Assembly: GCA_016302925.1 (NCBI GenBank)
Contig: JAEDMR010000007.1
Location: 1 to 23,767, forward strand
Source of the DNA: Bacillota bacterium
Lineage (GTDB): Bacteria > Bacillota > Clostridia > Peptostreptococcales > Anaerovoracaceae
Direction: 5' to 3'
Length of the DNA: 23,767 nt
Of the stretch, positions 7,153-15,386 are shown one piece after another (the first letter of the stretch is position 1; each line of letters opens with the position of its first letter). The position numbers and the translations under genes were made by a program. Below the pieces are notes generated by a model. It saw nothing but the letters and a program-made list of their open reading frames with translations, made no database searches and was not told the origin of the DNA.

Positions 7153-9060
7153 ATGAAAAAGAAACAATTTAAGGCTGAATCGAAAAAACTGCTGGATATG
7201 ATGATCAATTCCATCTATACTCACAAGGAGATCTTTCTGAGAGAACTGATTTCCAACGCCAGCGATGCCATCGACAAGCTGTACTACAAGCAGCTTTCCG
7301 AAAACATCACGGGGCTGTCCAGAAGTGATTATGCCATCCGCATCGCAGTGGATAAGGATGCAAGAACCATCACCATTTCCGATAACGGAATCGGTATGAC
7401 CCAGGAGGAACTGGAGAACAACCTGGGAACCATCGCCAAGAGCGGATCCCTGGACTTCAAACAGAACAACGAGTCCAGAGAAGACATCGACATCATCGGG
7501 CAGTTCGGCGTAGGTTTTTATTCCGCATTCATGGTCAGCGAAAGAGTCACCGTCAAGACGAAGGCATATGGTGCAGAGGACGGATTTTGCTGGGAATCGG
7601 AAGGTGCCGACGGCTATACAGTAAGTCCGTGCGAAAAGGCAGAACACGGCACGGAGATAACCTTGTACATCAAGGAAAATACGGAGGATGAGGATTACGA
7701 TCAGTATCTGGAGGACTACAGAATCAGAAGCCTGATCAAGAAATACTCCGATTACATCACCTATCCGATCAAAATGAACGAGAAGGTACGCAAGGAGCTG
7801 CCGAAGCCGGAGGATGCGGCGGAAGACGTGGAGGCGGAAGTCGTTTACGAAGACCAGGAAGTGACGGTCAACAGCATGGTGCCGCTGTGGAAGAAGAACA
7901 AGAAGGATATTACGAAGGAAGAATACACCCGGTACTATCAGGAGAAGTTCTATGATTTCAATGAGCCTGCCCGGGTGATCCACAATAACGCAGAGGGTAT
8001 GGTATCCTATACAGCTATGATGTTCATTCCGAAGAAGGCGCCGTTCGATTACTATACGAAGGAATATGAAAAGGGCCTGGCTCTTTACTCCAACGGCGTC
8101 ATGATTATGGAAAAATGCCCGGATCTGCTGCCGGATTACTTCAGCTTTGTCAAGGGGCTGGTGGACAGCAGCGACCTGTCGCTGAATATTTCCAGGGAAA
8201 TGCTGCAGCATGACCGCCAGCTGAAGCTGATTGCGAAGAATATTGAGCGGAATATCAAGAATGAGCTGACAAAGATGCTGGATGATGACAGGGAAGGATA
8301 CAAGGAATTCTTTAAGGCATTCGGTTCACAGCTTTTGTACGGTGTCTACAGCGATTACGGCATGCATAAGGATGTGCTGCAGGATCTGCTGCTGTTCTAT
8401 TCTTCTTCCGAGAAGGATATGGTGACGCTGAAGGAATACGTATCCCGCATGAAGGAAGGACAGGACAAAATCTTCTATGCCTGCGGTGAAACGGTGGAAA
8501 AGATCGACATGCTGCCGCAGACCGATATGGTCAAAGACAAGGGCTATGAAATTCTGTACCTGACAGAAAATCTGGGCGAGTTCGCCCTGATGATGATGGC
8601 GCAGTATGACGAAAAGCGCTTCGTCAATGTCTGTGCGGATGATCTGGATCTGACTTCAGAAGAAGAAAAAGAAGCACTGAAGGAGAAGAATGAAACGTCG
8701 AAGGATATGCTGCAGAAGATGAAGGATGCCATCGGTGACGGTGTCAGCGCCGTCCGGTTTACAGGCCGCCTGAAAAACCATCCGGTCTGCCTGACTTCCG
8801 AGGGTGCCCTGTCCATTGAAATGGAAAAGACCCTGAACTCCATGCCGATGCCTTCCGATGAAAAGGTAAAGGCGGAAGTGGTACTGGAAATCAATGCGGA
8901 CCATCCGATCGCAGCACGGCTTACGGAAGTGGCGGAGTCCGGAGATGAACAGAAGCTGGCAGATTACGCAAAACTGCTGTACGCACAGGCACGGCTGATT
9001 GCAGGTCTTTCTGTGGAAAATCCGACGGAGCTGGCAGGTCTGATCTGCGGATTGATGTAA
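7153..9060 (+). CDS. htpG: Molecular chaperone HtpG (bacterial Hsp90)
   Basis: A 635-residue Hsp90-family ATPase. The GHKL nucleotide site is clear: ELISNASDAIDKL with Glu31 and Asn35, DNGIGM (77-82), and GQFGVGFYSAFMV (116-128). The middle-domain ELPKPEDAAED region and the NISREMLQ block with its catalytic-loop arginine are present, and a C-terminal dimerisation domain follows. The start is ATG 7153 with GGAGGAGA just upstream; an in-frame ATG at 7114 lies close to the operator and has no ribosome binding site. Unlike B. subtilis htpG, which is outside the HrcA regulon, this gene sits behind a CIRCE box. Confidence 0.96.
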   Translation: MKKKQFKAESKKLLDMMINSIYTHKEIFLRELISNASDAIDKLYYKQLSENITGLSRSDYAIRIAVDKDARTITISDNGIGMTQEELENNLGTIAKSGSLDFKQNNESREDIDIIGQFGVGFYSAFMVSERVTVKTKAYGAEDGFCWESEGADGYTVSPCEKAEHGTEITLYIKENTEDEDYDQYLEDYRIRSLIKKYSDYITYPIKMNEKVRKELPKPEDAAEDVEAEVVYEDQEVTVNSMVPLWKKNKKDITKEEYTRYYQEKFYDFNEPARVIHNNAEGMVSYTAMMFIPKKAPFDYYTKEYEKGLALYSNGVMIMEKCPDLLPDYFSFVKGLVDSSDLSLNISREMLQHDRQLKLIAKNIERNIKNELTKMLDDDREGYKEFFKAFGSQLLYGVYSDYGMHKDVLQDLLLFYSSSEKDMVTLKEYVSRMKEGQDKIFYACGETVEKIDMLPQTDMVKDKGYEILYLTENLGEFALMMMAQYDEKRFVNVCADDLDLTSEEEKEALKEKNETSKDMLQKMKDAIGDGVSAVRFTGRLKNHPVCLTSEGALSIEMEKTLNSMPMPSDEKVKAEVVLEINADHPIAARLTEVAESGDEQKLADYAKLLYAQARLIAGLSVENPTELAGLICGLM

Positions 9061-9096
9061 TCGAAAGAAGAAGAAAGCCCTGAGAGGAAAGCGCAC

Positions 9097-10134
9097 ATGA
9101 AGAAAGCAAAGAAAACAAGAAGTACGCAGCCAGAGAATAAGCATACGGCATCGACAGCAGGGAAGGGTCTTGCAGCCGGTGCCTGCCTTGCAGCAGCGGC
9201 TGCCGGCGGTGTGCTGGCAGGAAGCAGATGGGCATATAACACGGCGTTCCGCCCGAGGAGGGATCGGGCGGCAGAGCCCCATGCCATTCCGAAGGGAAAA
9301 CAGTACGATACCTATAAGGACTCTATTTATGAAAACGTAGAACGGGTGCTGAAGGAAGACTTTGAGGAAGTGGAGATCCGGTCTGCAGATGGACTGCGGC
9401 TTTACGGGCGGTTTTATGCCGGAACGGGGGAATGGATCGGAAAAGAAGACGGGACGGAAGCAGGGAACCGTCCGCTGGCGTTGTTTTTCCACGGATACCG
9501 CAGTCCTGCACAGCGGGATGGCTGCGGCGGCTTTCAGATGATGCGTGAAATGGGGATGGATGTGCTGATGGTGGATCAGCGTGCCCACGGAAGAAGCGAG
9601 GGAAAGACCATCACCATGGGCATTAAGGAGCAGCAGGACTGCCTGGACTGGATTCAGTACTGTGTGAAGCGGTTCGGCCCGGAAAAGCCGCTGATTCTGA
9701 TAGGAATTTCCATGGGTGCAGCGACGGTGCTTCTTGCCGCCGGCCACAGTCTGCCGTCATGCGTAAAAGGGGTCGTGGCGGACTGCGGATATTCTTCGGT
9801 AAAGAAAATCATGAAGCAGGAAATCGGAAAGATGGGCATGCCTGAAGAGGCTGGCTGGCAGCTGGTGAAGCTGGGAGCGAAGCTTTTCGGCGGGTTTGAC
9901 CCGGAGGACGGCGAGGTGGCGGAGAAACTGCAGCACTGTCAGATTCCGGTGCTTCTGATTCACGGGCAGGAGGACCGGTTTGTGCCGTGTGAAATGAGCA
10001 TGGAAAACTTCGAATCCATGCGCTGTGAGAAGCAGCTGCTGACGGTGCCGGGTGCCGGCCACGGCATGAGCTGGTATCTGGATGAAGAAGGATATCGGAG
10101 CGCGGTGCGGACGTTCTGTCAACGGGTTCTGTAA
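9097..10134 (+). CDS. Alpha/beta hydrolase with N-terminal membrane anchor
   Basis: A 345-residue protein. A basic N-terminus is followed by an Ala/Gly-rich hydrophobic segment (about 23-43), probably an uncleaved membrane anchor. The hydrolase domain has the oxyanion-site FFHGY (130-134), the nucleophile elbow GISMGA with Ser205, Asp293 in HGQEDRFVP and His322 in GAGHG, so the catalytic triad is complete. The pattern VDQRAHGRSEG (159-169) is typical of YqkD/BEM46-like serine hydrolases. The substrate is unknown; an esterase or acyl-transfer role in the envelope is possible. It starts 36 bases after htpG, within reach of the same transcript, and is followed by a strong terminator. Confidence 0.88.
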   Translation: MKKAKKTRSTQPENKHTASTAGKGLAAGACLAAAAAGGVLAGSRWAYNTAFRPRRDRAAEPHAIPKGKQYDTYKDSIYENVERVLKEDFEEVEIRSADGLRLYGRFYAGTGEWIGKEDGTEAGNRPLALFFHGYRSPAQRDGCGGFQMMREMGMDVLMVDQRAHGRSEGKTITMGIKEQQDCLDWIQYCVKRFGPEKPLILIGISMGAATVLLAAGHSLPSCVKGVVADCGYSSVKKIMKQEIGKMGMPEEAGWQLVKLGAKLFGGFDPEDGEVAEKLQHCQIPVLLIHGQEDRFVPCEMSMENFESMRCEKQLLTVPGAGHGMSWYLDEEGYRSAVRTFCQRVL

Positions 10135-10140
10135 AACAGA

Positions 10141-10183
10141 AAAACGAATTGTACACGAAAAACAGGTGCAGTTCGTTTTTTTT
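10141..10183 (+). terminator. Intrinsic terminator after the alpha/beta hydrolase
   Basis: AACGAATTGTAC (10143-10154) pairs with GTGCAGTTCGTT (10166-10177), twelve pairs including two G-U, around an 11-base loop. T residues continue to 10183. It ends the htpG-hydrolase transcription unit. Confidence 0.85.
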
Positions 10184-10204
10184 CTTTTGTGGGAGGGATA
10201 AGTG

Positions 10205-10213
10205 TGCTAAAAT
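10205..10213 (+). promoter_or_regulatory. Possible extended -10 promoter for the IMPase-proBA run
   Basis: TGC followed by TAAAAT (10208-10213) resembles an extended -10 box. The -35 region (about 10185-10190, TTTTGT) is poor. It lies between the terminator and the start codon at 10251, where a promoter for the downstream genes is expected. Confidence 0.35.
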
Positions 10214-10250
10214 AAAAGAGTTGAAACAATCATGGATAAGGAAGAAGAAA

Positions 10251-11036
10251 ATGAACGAAAAGGATTACAGCCAGCTCCTGACGGATGCATCAGAGCAGGT
10301 GAAAAAAGCAGGAAGGATTTTGCTGGAACAGCTTAAAAGTGATATGATCCGAAAAAAGGCGCCAAAGGATTTCGTTACGGACATTGATACAACGGTACAG
10401 GAAACACTGCAGCAGGGACTGCGGAACCTGGCCCCGGAAATTCAGTTTATGGGAGAAGAAAAGGATAATTCTGATCTGGATCTCAGTAAACCGACCTGGA
10501 TTCTGGATCCGGTGGACGGCACTCTGAATCTGATTCACGGATTTCGCCACAGTGCCATTTCCCTGGCGCTGGCGGTTCAAAAAGAGGTGGTGCTGGGTAT
10601 CGTATATAACCCTTTCAGTAATGAAATGTTTACGGCGGTGAGAGGAAAAGGCGCTTTTCTCAATGGCAGTCCGATTCATGTCAGCGGCTGCACGGAACTC
10701 TCGGAAGCAGTCTGCCTGGTAGGCACCAATCCGGCATATCGGAAGAATTCCGAGCAGGTATTCGCCCGAATTCAGAGACTCTATGAAAACAGTGTGGATA
10801 TTCGCAGAATGGGTTCTGCTGCTTTGGACTTGTGTTATGTGGCCTGTGGCCGGGCTGACTGCTATGTGGAAGAAGGCCTTTTCCCATGGGATTATGCAGC
10901 CGGTATCCTGATCGTAAAAGAGGCAGGCGGAAAGGTTACAGATCTGCAGGGGGAAGAAGTTCGGATCGATTCGAACTGGGGACATGTGACAATCAGCAAC
11001 GGCATCCTGCATGACAGACTACTGCAGCTGGTATAA
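10251..11036 (+). CDS. Inositol monophosphatase family protein (SuhB-like)
   Basis: A 261-residue protein with the metal-dependent phosphatase signatures of the IMPase family: MGEE (67-70), ILDPVDGTLNLIHG (84-97) with the metal-binding aspartates, and FPWDYAAGILIVKEAGG (211-227). Members dephosphorylate inositol-1-phosphate, fructose-1,6-bisphosphate, 3'-phosphoadenosine-5'-phosphate or other small sugar phosphates; the exact substrate cannot be read here. The start is ATG 10251 after AGGAAGAAG; the longer frame from 10149 would begin inside the preceding terminator. The next gene begins 16 bases after the stop, so the two are probably co-transcribed. Confidence 0.9.
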   Translation: MNEKDYSQLLTDASEQVKKAGRILLEQLKSDMIRKKAPKDFVTDIDTTVQETLQQGLRNLAPEIQFMGEEKDNSDLDLSKPTWILDPVDGTLNLIHGFRHSAISLALAVQKEVVLGIVYNPFSNEMFTAVRGKGAFLNGSPIHVSGCTELSEAVCLVGTNPAYRKNSEQVFARIQRLYENSVDIRRMGSAALDLCYVACGRADCYVEEGLFPWDYAAGILIVKEAGGKVTDLQGEEVRIDSNWGHVTISNGILHDRLLQLV

Positions 11037-11052
11037 GATGGGAGGAAATAAA

Positions 11053-12236
11053 ATGCTTTGTATTAAAAACGGTCTTGTAAACGATGCAGTAAACCGGGAA
11101 GCTTACATGGCGGACATTCTGGTGTCCGGCAGTGAGTCTGAACTGCCCGGAAAAATCATCGCCATCGGCTCGAATCTGGAATTTCCGGAAGGGACGGAAA
11201 TCATCGACGCATCCGGTCTGGAAGTGTATCCGGGCTTCGTGGAAGCACACTGCCATACCGGGCTGGACGGCCATGGCGCCGGACAGGTACAGATGGATTA
11301 TAACGAAAAAACGATATTGTGACACCGCAGCTGCGAGCCATCGATGGAATCAATCCCATGGATGAAGGAATGCGCATGGCAGCGATGGCCGGCGTAACCA
11401 CCGTCTGCACCGGACCGGGAAGCACCAACGTGCTTGGCGGCACATTCGCTGCCGTGAAAACCTGGGGTGACCGCATCGACAATATGATTGTAAAAGAAGC
11501 CATCGGCATGAAGTGTGCCTTCGGTGAAAATCCGAAGACATGGCACAGCAAGTTCACCACAAGCCGGATGACAACGGCCTTTTATCTGCGTCAGGCCCTG
11601 GCACAGGCAAAAGAGTATCTGGCAAAAAAGGAAGCAGCAGGAGACAATCCGGAAAAGCGACCGCCGCTGGATATGAAGATGGAAGCCCTGATTCCGGTGC
11701 TGAAAAAGGAAATACCGCTGAAGGCACATGCGCATGCGGCACAGGATTTCTTTACCGCCCTGCGGATCGCCAGAGAATTCGACGTGAATATCACGCTGGA
11801 GCATGTGACCGAGGGACATCTGGTTGCAGAGGAGCTGGCGAAGGAAAATGTGCCGCTGGCTGTGGGACCGACCCTGACAGGCGCTTCTAAATTTGAAATG
11901 CGCAACCTGAGCTGGCAGACGCCGAAAGTGCTGGCAGAAGCCGGATGCCAGGTTTCCATCATTACTGATGCCCAGGTGATCCCGCAGGAATTCCTGCCGA
12001 TATGCGCCGGAATTGCAGTGGAAAGCGGGATGGATCCGTTCATGGCACTGCAGGCCATCACCATCAATCCGGCCCGGCATTGTCTCATTGCAGACCGGGT
12101 TGGTTCCCTGGAAGCGGGTAAGGATGCGGACATCGTCATCGCTGACGGCAGCCCGCTGACCATACCGACGAAAGTACACTATGTACTGATCGACGGCAAA
12201 GTCATCAAGCGACCGGAGGATTCACAGCTGCGGTAA
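11053..12236 (+). pseudogene. Amidohydrolase (imidazolonepropionase-like superfamily) broken by a one-base frameshift
   Basis: Two frames join into one amidohydrolase. The first (11053-11322) carries the N-terminal beta-sandwich and the metal motif EAHCHTGLDG, then ends at TGA 11320-11322 soon after MDYNEKT. The second (from 11319) continues with VTPQLRAIDGINP and holds the other metal ligands: HAHAAQD, LEHVTEGH and the aspartate in SIITDAQ. A -1 shift near 11306-11313, at an A6 run, rejoins them. Homologues I recall read NE-T-D-VTP-LRAID at this point, which fits one missing base. The rest is well conserved, so the lesion is recent, a sequencing error, or a recoding site. A ribosome binding site (GGGAGG, 11040-11045) precedes the ATG. 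An intact enzyme would be a metal-dependent cytosolic hydrolase of unknown substrate. Confidence 0.85.
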
Positions 12237-12288
12237 AGATTTCGGATACGAATATAAGAGAAAAATGACATTCTAAGGAGGGCAACAA

Positions 12289-13077
12289 ATGCGAATTGTA
12301 GTGAAAGTAGGAACATCCACCCTGGCCCATGTGGCCACAGGGCATTTGAATATACGCCACATGGAGAAGCTCTGCAAGGTGCTGAGCGACGTGAAGAACG
12401 CAGGACACGAGGTGATCCTGGTTTCTTCCGGTGCCATCGGCATGGGCATGGGCAAGCTGGGGCTTTCCCGCAGACCGGATACCCTCCCCGGCAAGCAGGC
12501 GGCAGCAGCCGTAGGCCAATGCGAGCTAATGTACACCTATGACAAGCTGTTTTCCGAATATAATCACACAGTGGCGCAGCTGCTGCTGACGGCTTCTGAC
12601 ATCAACGATGACGGTCGGCGGGAAAACTTCACCAACACCATGAATACGCTGCTGGAACTCCATGCCCTTCCTGTTGTCAATGAAAATGATACAGTTGCCA
12701 CGGAGCAAATCGTCATCGGTGACAACGATACCCTGGGCGCAGTGGTGGCCCGGGAGGTGGAGGCGGATCTATATATCATCCTTTCCGATATCGACGGACT
12801 GTACACTGCAGACCCGAATAAAGACCCGGAGGCCAAACTGATCCCTCTGGTTTCAGAAATCACGGAGGAACTGAAGGCAGCGGCCGGAGGCAGCAGCGGA
12901 AGTCTGGGCACCGGCGGCATGGTGACCAAGCTGGAGGCAGCGGAAATATCCGTCAACGCAGGCTGCGACATGATCATTACCAACGGACAGGATCCGTATA
13001 TCCTGTACGATATTATGGATGGAAAGCCGGTGGGAACCCGGTTTGCAGCCAGAAGAAAGGAGGCGGCTCAGCGATGA
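12289..13077 (+). CDS. proB: Glutamate 5-kinase (ProB), short form without PUA domain
   Basis: A 262-residue amino-acid kinase that phosphorylates L-glutamate to gamma-glutamyl phosphate, the first step of proline synthesis. Visible motifs are VKVGTS (5-10), VSSGAI (45-50), VVNENDTV (129-136), IGDNDTLGAVVA (143-154), SDIDGLYTADP (166-176) and GTGGMVTKL (207-215). The C-terminal PUA domain found in the 367-residue E. coli enzyme is absent, as in many Firmicutes. AAGGAGGG precedes the ATG. The stop overlaps the proA start in an ATGA, so the two enzymes are translationally coupled, fitting their need to channel a labile intermediate. Confidence 0.96.
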   Translation: MRIVVKVGTSTLAHVATGHLNIRHMEKLCKVLSDVKNAGHEVILVSSGAIGMGMGKLGLSRRPDTLPGKQAAAAVGQCELMYTYDKLFSEYNHTVAQLLLTASDINDDGRRENFTNTMNTLLELHALPVVNENDTVATEQIVIGDNDTLGAVVAREVEADLYIILSDIDGLYTADPNKDPEAKLIPLVSEITEELKAAAGGSSGSLGTGGMVTKLEAAEISVNAGCDMIITNGQDPYILYDIMDGKPVGTRFAARRKEAAQR

Positions 13078-14312
13078 AGACAACTCTTGAAATTATGCGC
13101 TCTGCAAAATCCGCAGTCCCGGCGGTTTCTGCAGCGCCTTCGGAACAGAAAAATCAGGCGCTGCTTTTGATGGCAGACTGTCTGCAGACTTTTTCGGAGG
13201 AGATTCTGAAAGAAAATGCACTGGATGTGGAGGAAGCCCGCGGCACGGTTTCTGACGTGATGATTGATCGTCTTTCTCTGACGAAGGAGCGGATCGATGC
13301 CATGGCAGACGGCATCCGTGATGTGGCGGGGCTGCCGGATCCGGTGGGACGGGTTCTGGAACGGATTCAGCGGCCAAATGGCCTGATCATAGAAAAGACG
13401 GCGGTGCCCCTTGGTGTTATCGCCATCATATATGAAAGCCGGCCCAATGTGACCAGTGATGCGGCAGCCCTCGCTCTGAAGAGCGGGAACGCCGGCATTC
13501 TGCGCGCGGGGCGGCAGAGCCGGCGTTCGGCGGCGTCCATCTGCCGGGCCGCCGGGCTGCCTCGGGAAGCAGTGCAGCTGGTGGAGGATACCTCCCGGGA
13601 AAGCGCGATGGAACTGATGCATGGTGTGGGCTATATCGACCTGCTGATCCCGCGGGGCGGCGCAGGACTGATCCGGTCCTGTACCGAAAACGCCAAGGTG
13701 CCTTGCATTCAGACAGGGACGGGAATCTGCCATATCTATGTGGATGACAGTGCAGATCAGAAGATGGCACTGAACATCATTGAAAATGCCAAGACCAGCC
13801 GCCCGTCGGTGTGCAATGCGGCAGAGGTGCTGCTGGTTCACCGGTCTGTGGCGGATGAATTTCTTCCGAAGCTGGCCGGCAGGCTGGTGGACGAACGTGC
13901 TGCACAGGGAAACATCCCGGTGGAACTGCATCTGGATCCGCAGGCAGCGAAAGTGATTACGGGAGAAAAAGCCGGGAGTGCAGATTTTGATACGGAATAC
14001 CTGGATTACAAGATGGGCGTAAAAGTGGTGGATTCTGTGGAAGAAGCCATCGCCCACATTGCAGCCCATTCCACGGGACACAGCGAGGCGATCATTACGG
14101 AAACAAAAGCCCATGCAGACCTGTTTACCCGCATGGTGGACAGTGCGGCAGTCTATGTCAATGCATCCACCCGGTTTACCGACGGCGGGGAATTCGGCCT
14201 GGGATGTGAAATGGGGATTTCCACTCAGAAGCTCCATGCCAGAGGACCCATGGGGCTGCAGGAACTGACCACATATAAATATATCATTCACGGCAGCGGG
14301 CAGATCCGTTAG
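13074..14312 (+). CDS. proA: Glutamate-5-semialdehyde dehydrogenase (gamma-glutamyl phosphate reductase, ProA)
   Basis: A 412-residue NADPH-dependent dehydrogenase of the aldehyde-dehydrogenase superfamily. It reduces gamma-glutamyl phosphate to glutamate semialdehyde. Motifs are PLGVIAIIYESRPNVT (112-127), QLVEDTSRESA (168-178), DLLIPRGGAGLI (189-200), the catalytic SRPSVCNAAE with Cys247, and FGLGCEMGISTQKLHARGP near the C-terminus. The segment after GILRAG (141-146), usually a GG-E---SN loop and helix, is replaced by an arginine-rich stretch some five to seven residues shorter than usual. The gene overlaps proB by 4 bases. Confidence 0.95.
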   Translation: MKTTLEIMRSAKSAVPAVSAAPSEQKNQALLLMADCLQTFSEEILKENALDVEEARGTVSDVMIDRLSLTKERIDAMADGIRDVAGLPDPVGRVLERIQRPNGLIIEKTAVPLGVIAIIYESRPNVTSDAAALALKSGNAGILRAGRQSRRSAASICRAAGLPREAVQLVEDTSRESAMELMHGVGYIDLLIPRGGAGLIRSCTENAKVPCIQTGTGICHIYVDDSADQKMALNIIENAKTSRPSVCNAAEVLLVHRSVADEFLPKLAGRLVDERAAQGNIPVELHLDPQAAKVITGEKAGSADFDTEYLDYKMGVKVVDSVEEAIAHIAAHSTGHSEAIITETKAHADLFTRMVDSAAVYVNASTRFTDGGEFGLGCEMGISTQKLHARGPMGLQELTTYKYIIHGSGQIR

Positions 14313-14321
14313 GCCCGTTTT
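14297..14321 (+). terminator. Weak hairpin at the end of proA
   Basis: CGGGC (14297-14301) can pair with GCCCG (14313-14317), followed by TTTT. The stem is only five pairs and overlaps the proA stop codon. It might reduce, but probably does not stop, transcription into the permease gene. Confidence 0.25.
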
Positions 14322-14355
14322 GTAGATGAAATTGTACAGAGGAAGGAAATAATAA

Positions 14356-15297
14356 GTGCTTGAAAACTTTATCATATCTTTGGAAGCCGTGGCACCGATG
14401 TTCATCATCATGGCCATCGGTGTTTTGCTGCGGAGAAAAAATTTCCTGAATGAGACGGAAGTAAAGAAACTCAATAAACTGGTATTCAATGTATTCTTTC
14501 CGTGTCTCATGTTCAGCAATATCTATGGTGCTGAGGTCGGAGAGGCATTCGATAAAAAGCTGATTCTATACTGCATCCTGATGATTCTGGCGGTTTTCTT
14601 TACTGCCATGGCGGTCATCGTAAAGATCGAACCGGAGAACAAGAACCGGGGAGCCATGATACAGGCCATTTACCGAAGCAATTTCGTAATCATGGGAATT
14701 CCGATTGTCTCCAATATTTTCGGAGGAGAGCAGCTTGCCACAGAAGCCATCGCAGTGACCATCGTCGTGCCGCTGTTTAATGTGCTGGCAGTGGTGGTGC
14801 TGGAAATCTTCCGCGGCGGGAAACCTAGTCCGCTGCATATCCTGAAGGGAATCGCGAAGAATCCCCTGATCATCGGTGCGGTGCTTGGAATTCTTACGAT
14901 TCCATTTCATATTGTGCTGCCGGATCTGGTGGAGAATGTGGTTTATTCGCTGAAGGATGTAGCAACACCCATGGCGCTGGTTATCCTGGGCATGTCTCTG
15001 AATCTGAAGGACATGGGAGAAGAAAAACGAAATCTGATGGTCTGTGTTCTGGGCCGGCTGGTTATCGTGCCGGCGGTGGCTCTGATTGTGGGTGCACTGA
15101 TCGGCCTGCGGGGTGTATCCTTCGTGACGCTGATTGCGGTGTTCGCTTCGCCGACGGCGGTTTCCTCCTTCACCATGGCAGAGCAGATGGACAGCAACGG
15201 ACAGCTGGCGGCCAATGCAGTGGTCTTTTCCTCTGCACTTGCCAGTGTGACCATGTTCTGCTGGATCTTTCTGTTTAAGAGCCTGGGCATGTTTTAA
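14356..15297 (+). CDS. AEC-family (auxin efflux carrier) transporter
   Basis: A 313-residue polytopic membrane protein with about ten hydrophobic segments split by a central loop, as in the AEC/MleP permease family. The N-terminal VAPMFIIMAIGVLLRR, LNKLVFNVFFPCLMFSNIY (about 41-59) and the C-terminal block VATPMALVILGMSLNL (about 199-214) are characteristic. Family members move organic acids or amino-acid-like compounds such as malate. The start is GTG 14356, preceded by GAGGAAGGAA; no ATG in frame gives a complete first helix. It follows proA by 43 bases and may be co-transcribed, but the substrate cannot be inferred from that. Confidence 0.88.
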   Translation: MLENFIISLEAVAPMFIIMAIGVLLRRKNFLNETEVKKLNKLVFNVFFPCLMFSNIYGAEVGEAFDKKLILYCILMILAVFFTAMAVIVKIEPENKNRGAMIQAIYRSNFVIMGIPIVSNIFGGEQLATEAIAVTIVVPLFNVLAVVVLEIFRGGKPSPLHILKGIAKNPLIIGAVLGILTIPFHIVLPDLVENVVYSLKDVATPMALVILGMSLNLKDMGEEKRNLMVCVLGRLVIVPAVALIVGALIGLRGVSFVTLIAVFASPTAVSSFTMAEQMDSNGQLAANAVVFSSALASVTMFCWIFLFKSLGMF

Positions 15298-15332
15298 ACT
15301 GATTTGGAAGATGAAACTCTACGGAACGTCGA

Positions 15333-15361
15333 TTGTACGCCGGCTTCTGCCGTGCTATACT
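15333..15361 (+). promoter_or_regulatory. Sigma-A promoter of the XRE/desulfoferrodoxin-like gene
   Basis: TTGTAC (15333-15338) and TATACT (15356-15361) are spaced by 17 bases. The start site would be near 15368, leaving a leader of only about 20 bases that contains the ribosome binding site. Confidence 0.7.
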
Positions 15362-15386
15362 CATCGTTGGAAGGGAGAGAAAAGCT

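Noticed and set aside
8656..9747. A 363-codon open frame on the - strand opposite htpG and the hydrolase
   Set aside because: It covers the ends of two conserved genes and shows low-complexity, Cys- and His-rich shadow composition.
11306..11312. A confident programmed -1 frameshift site in the amidohydrolase
   Set aside because: In the zero frame the codons are GAA AAA ACG, so only one tRNA could re-pair on A residues, and no stimulatory structure is evident; a mutation or read error is more likely.
13068..14519. A 483-codon open frame on the - strand opposite proA
   Set aside because: It lies fully against a well-conserved proA, has no recognisable domain and its composition is that of a reverse-strand shadow.
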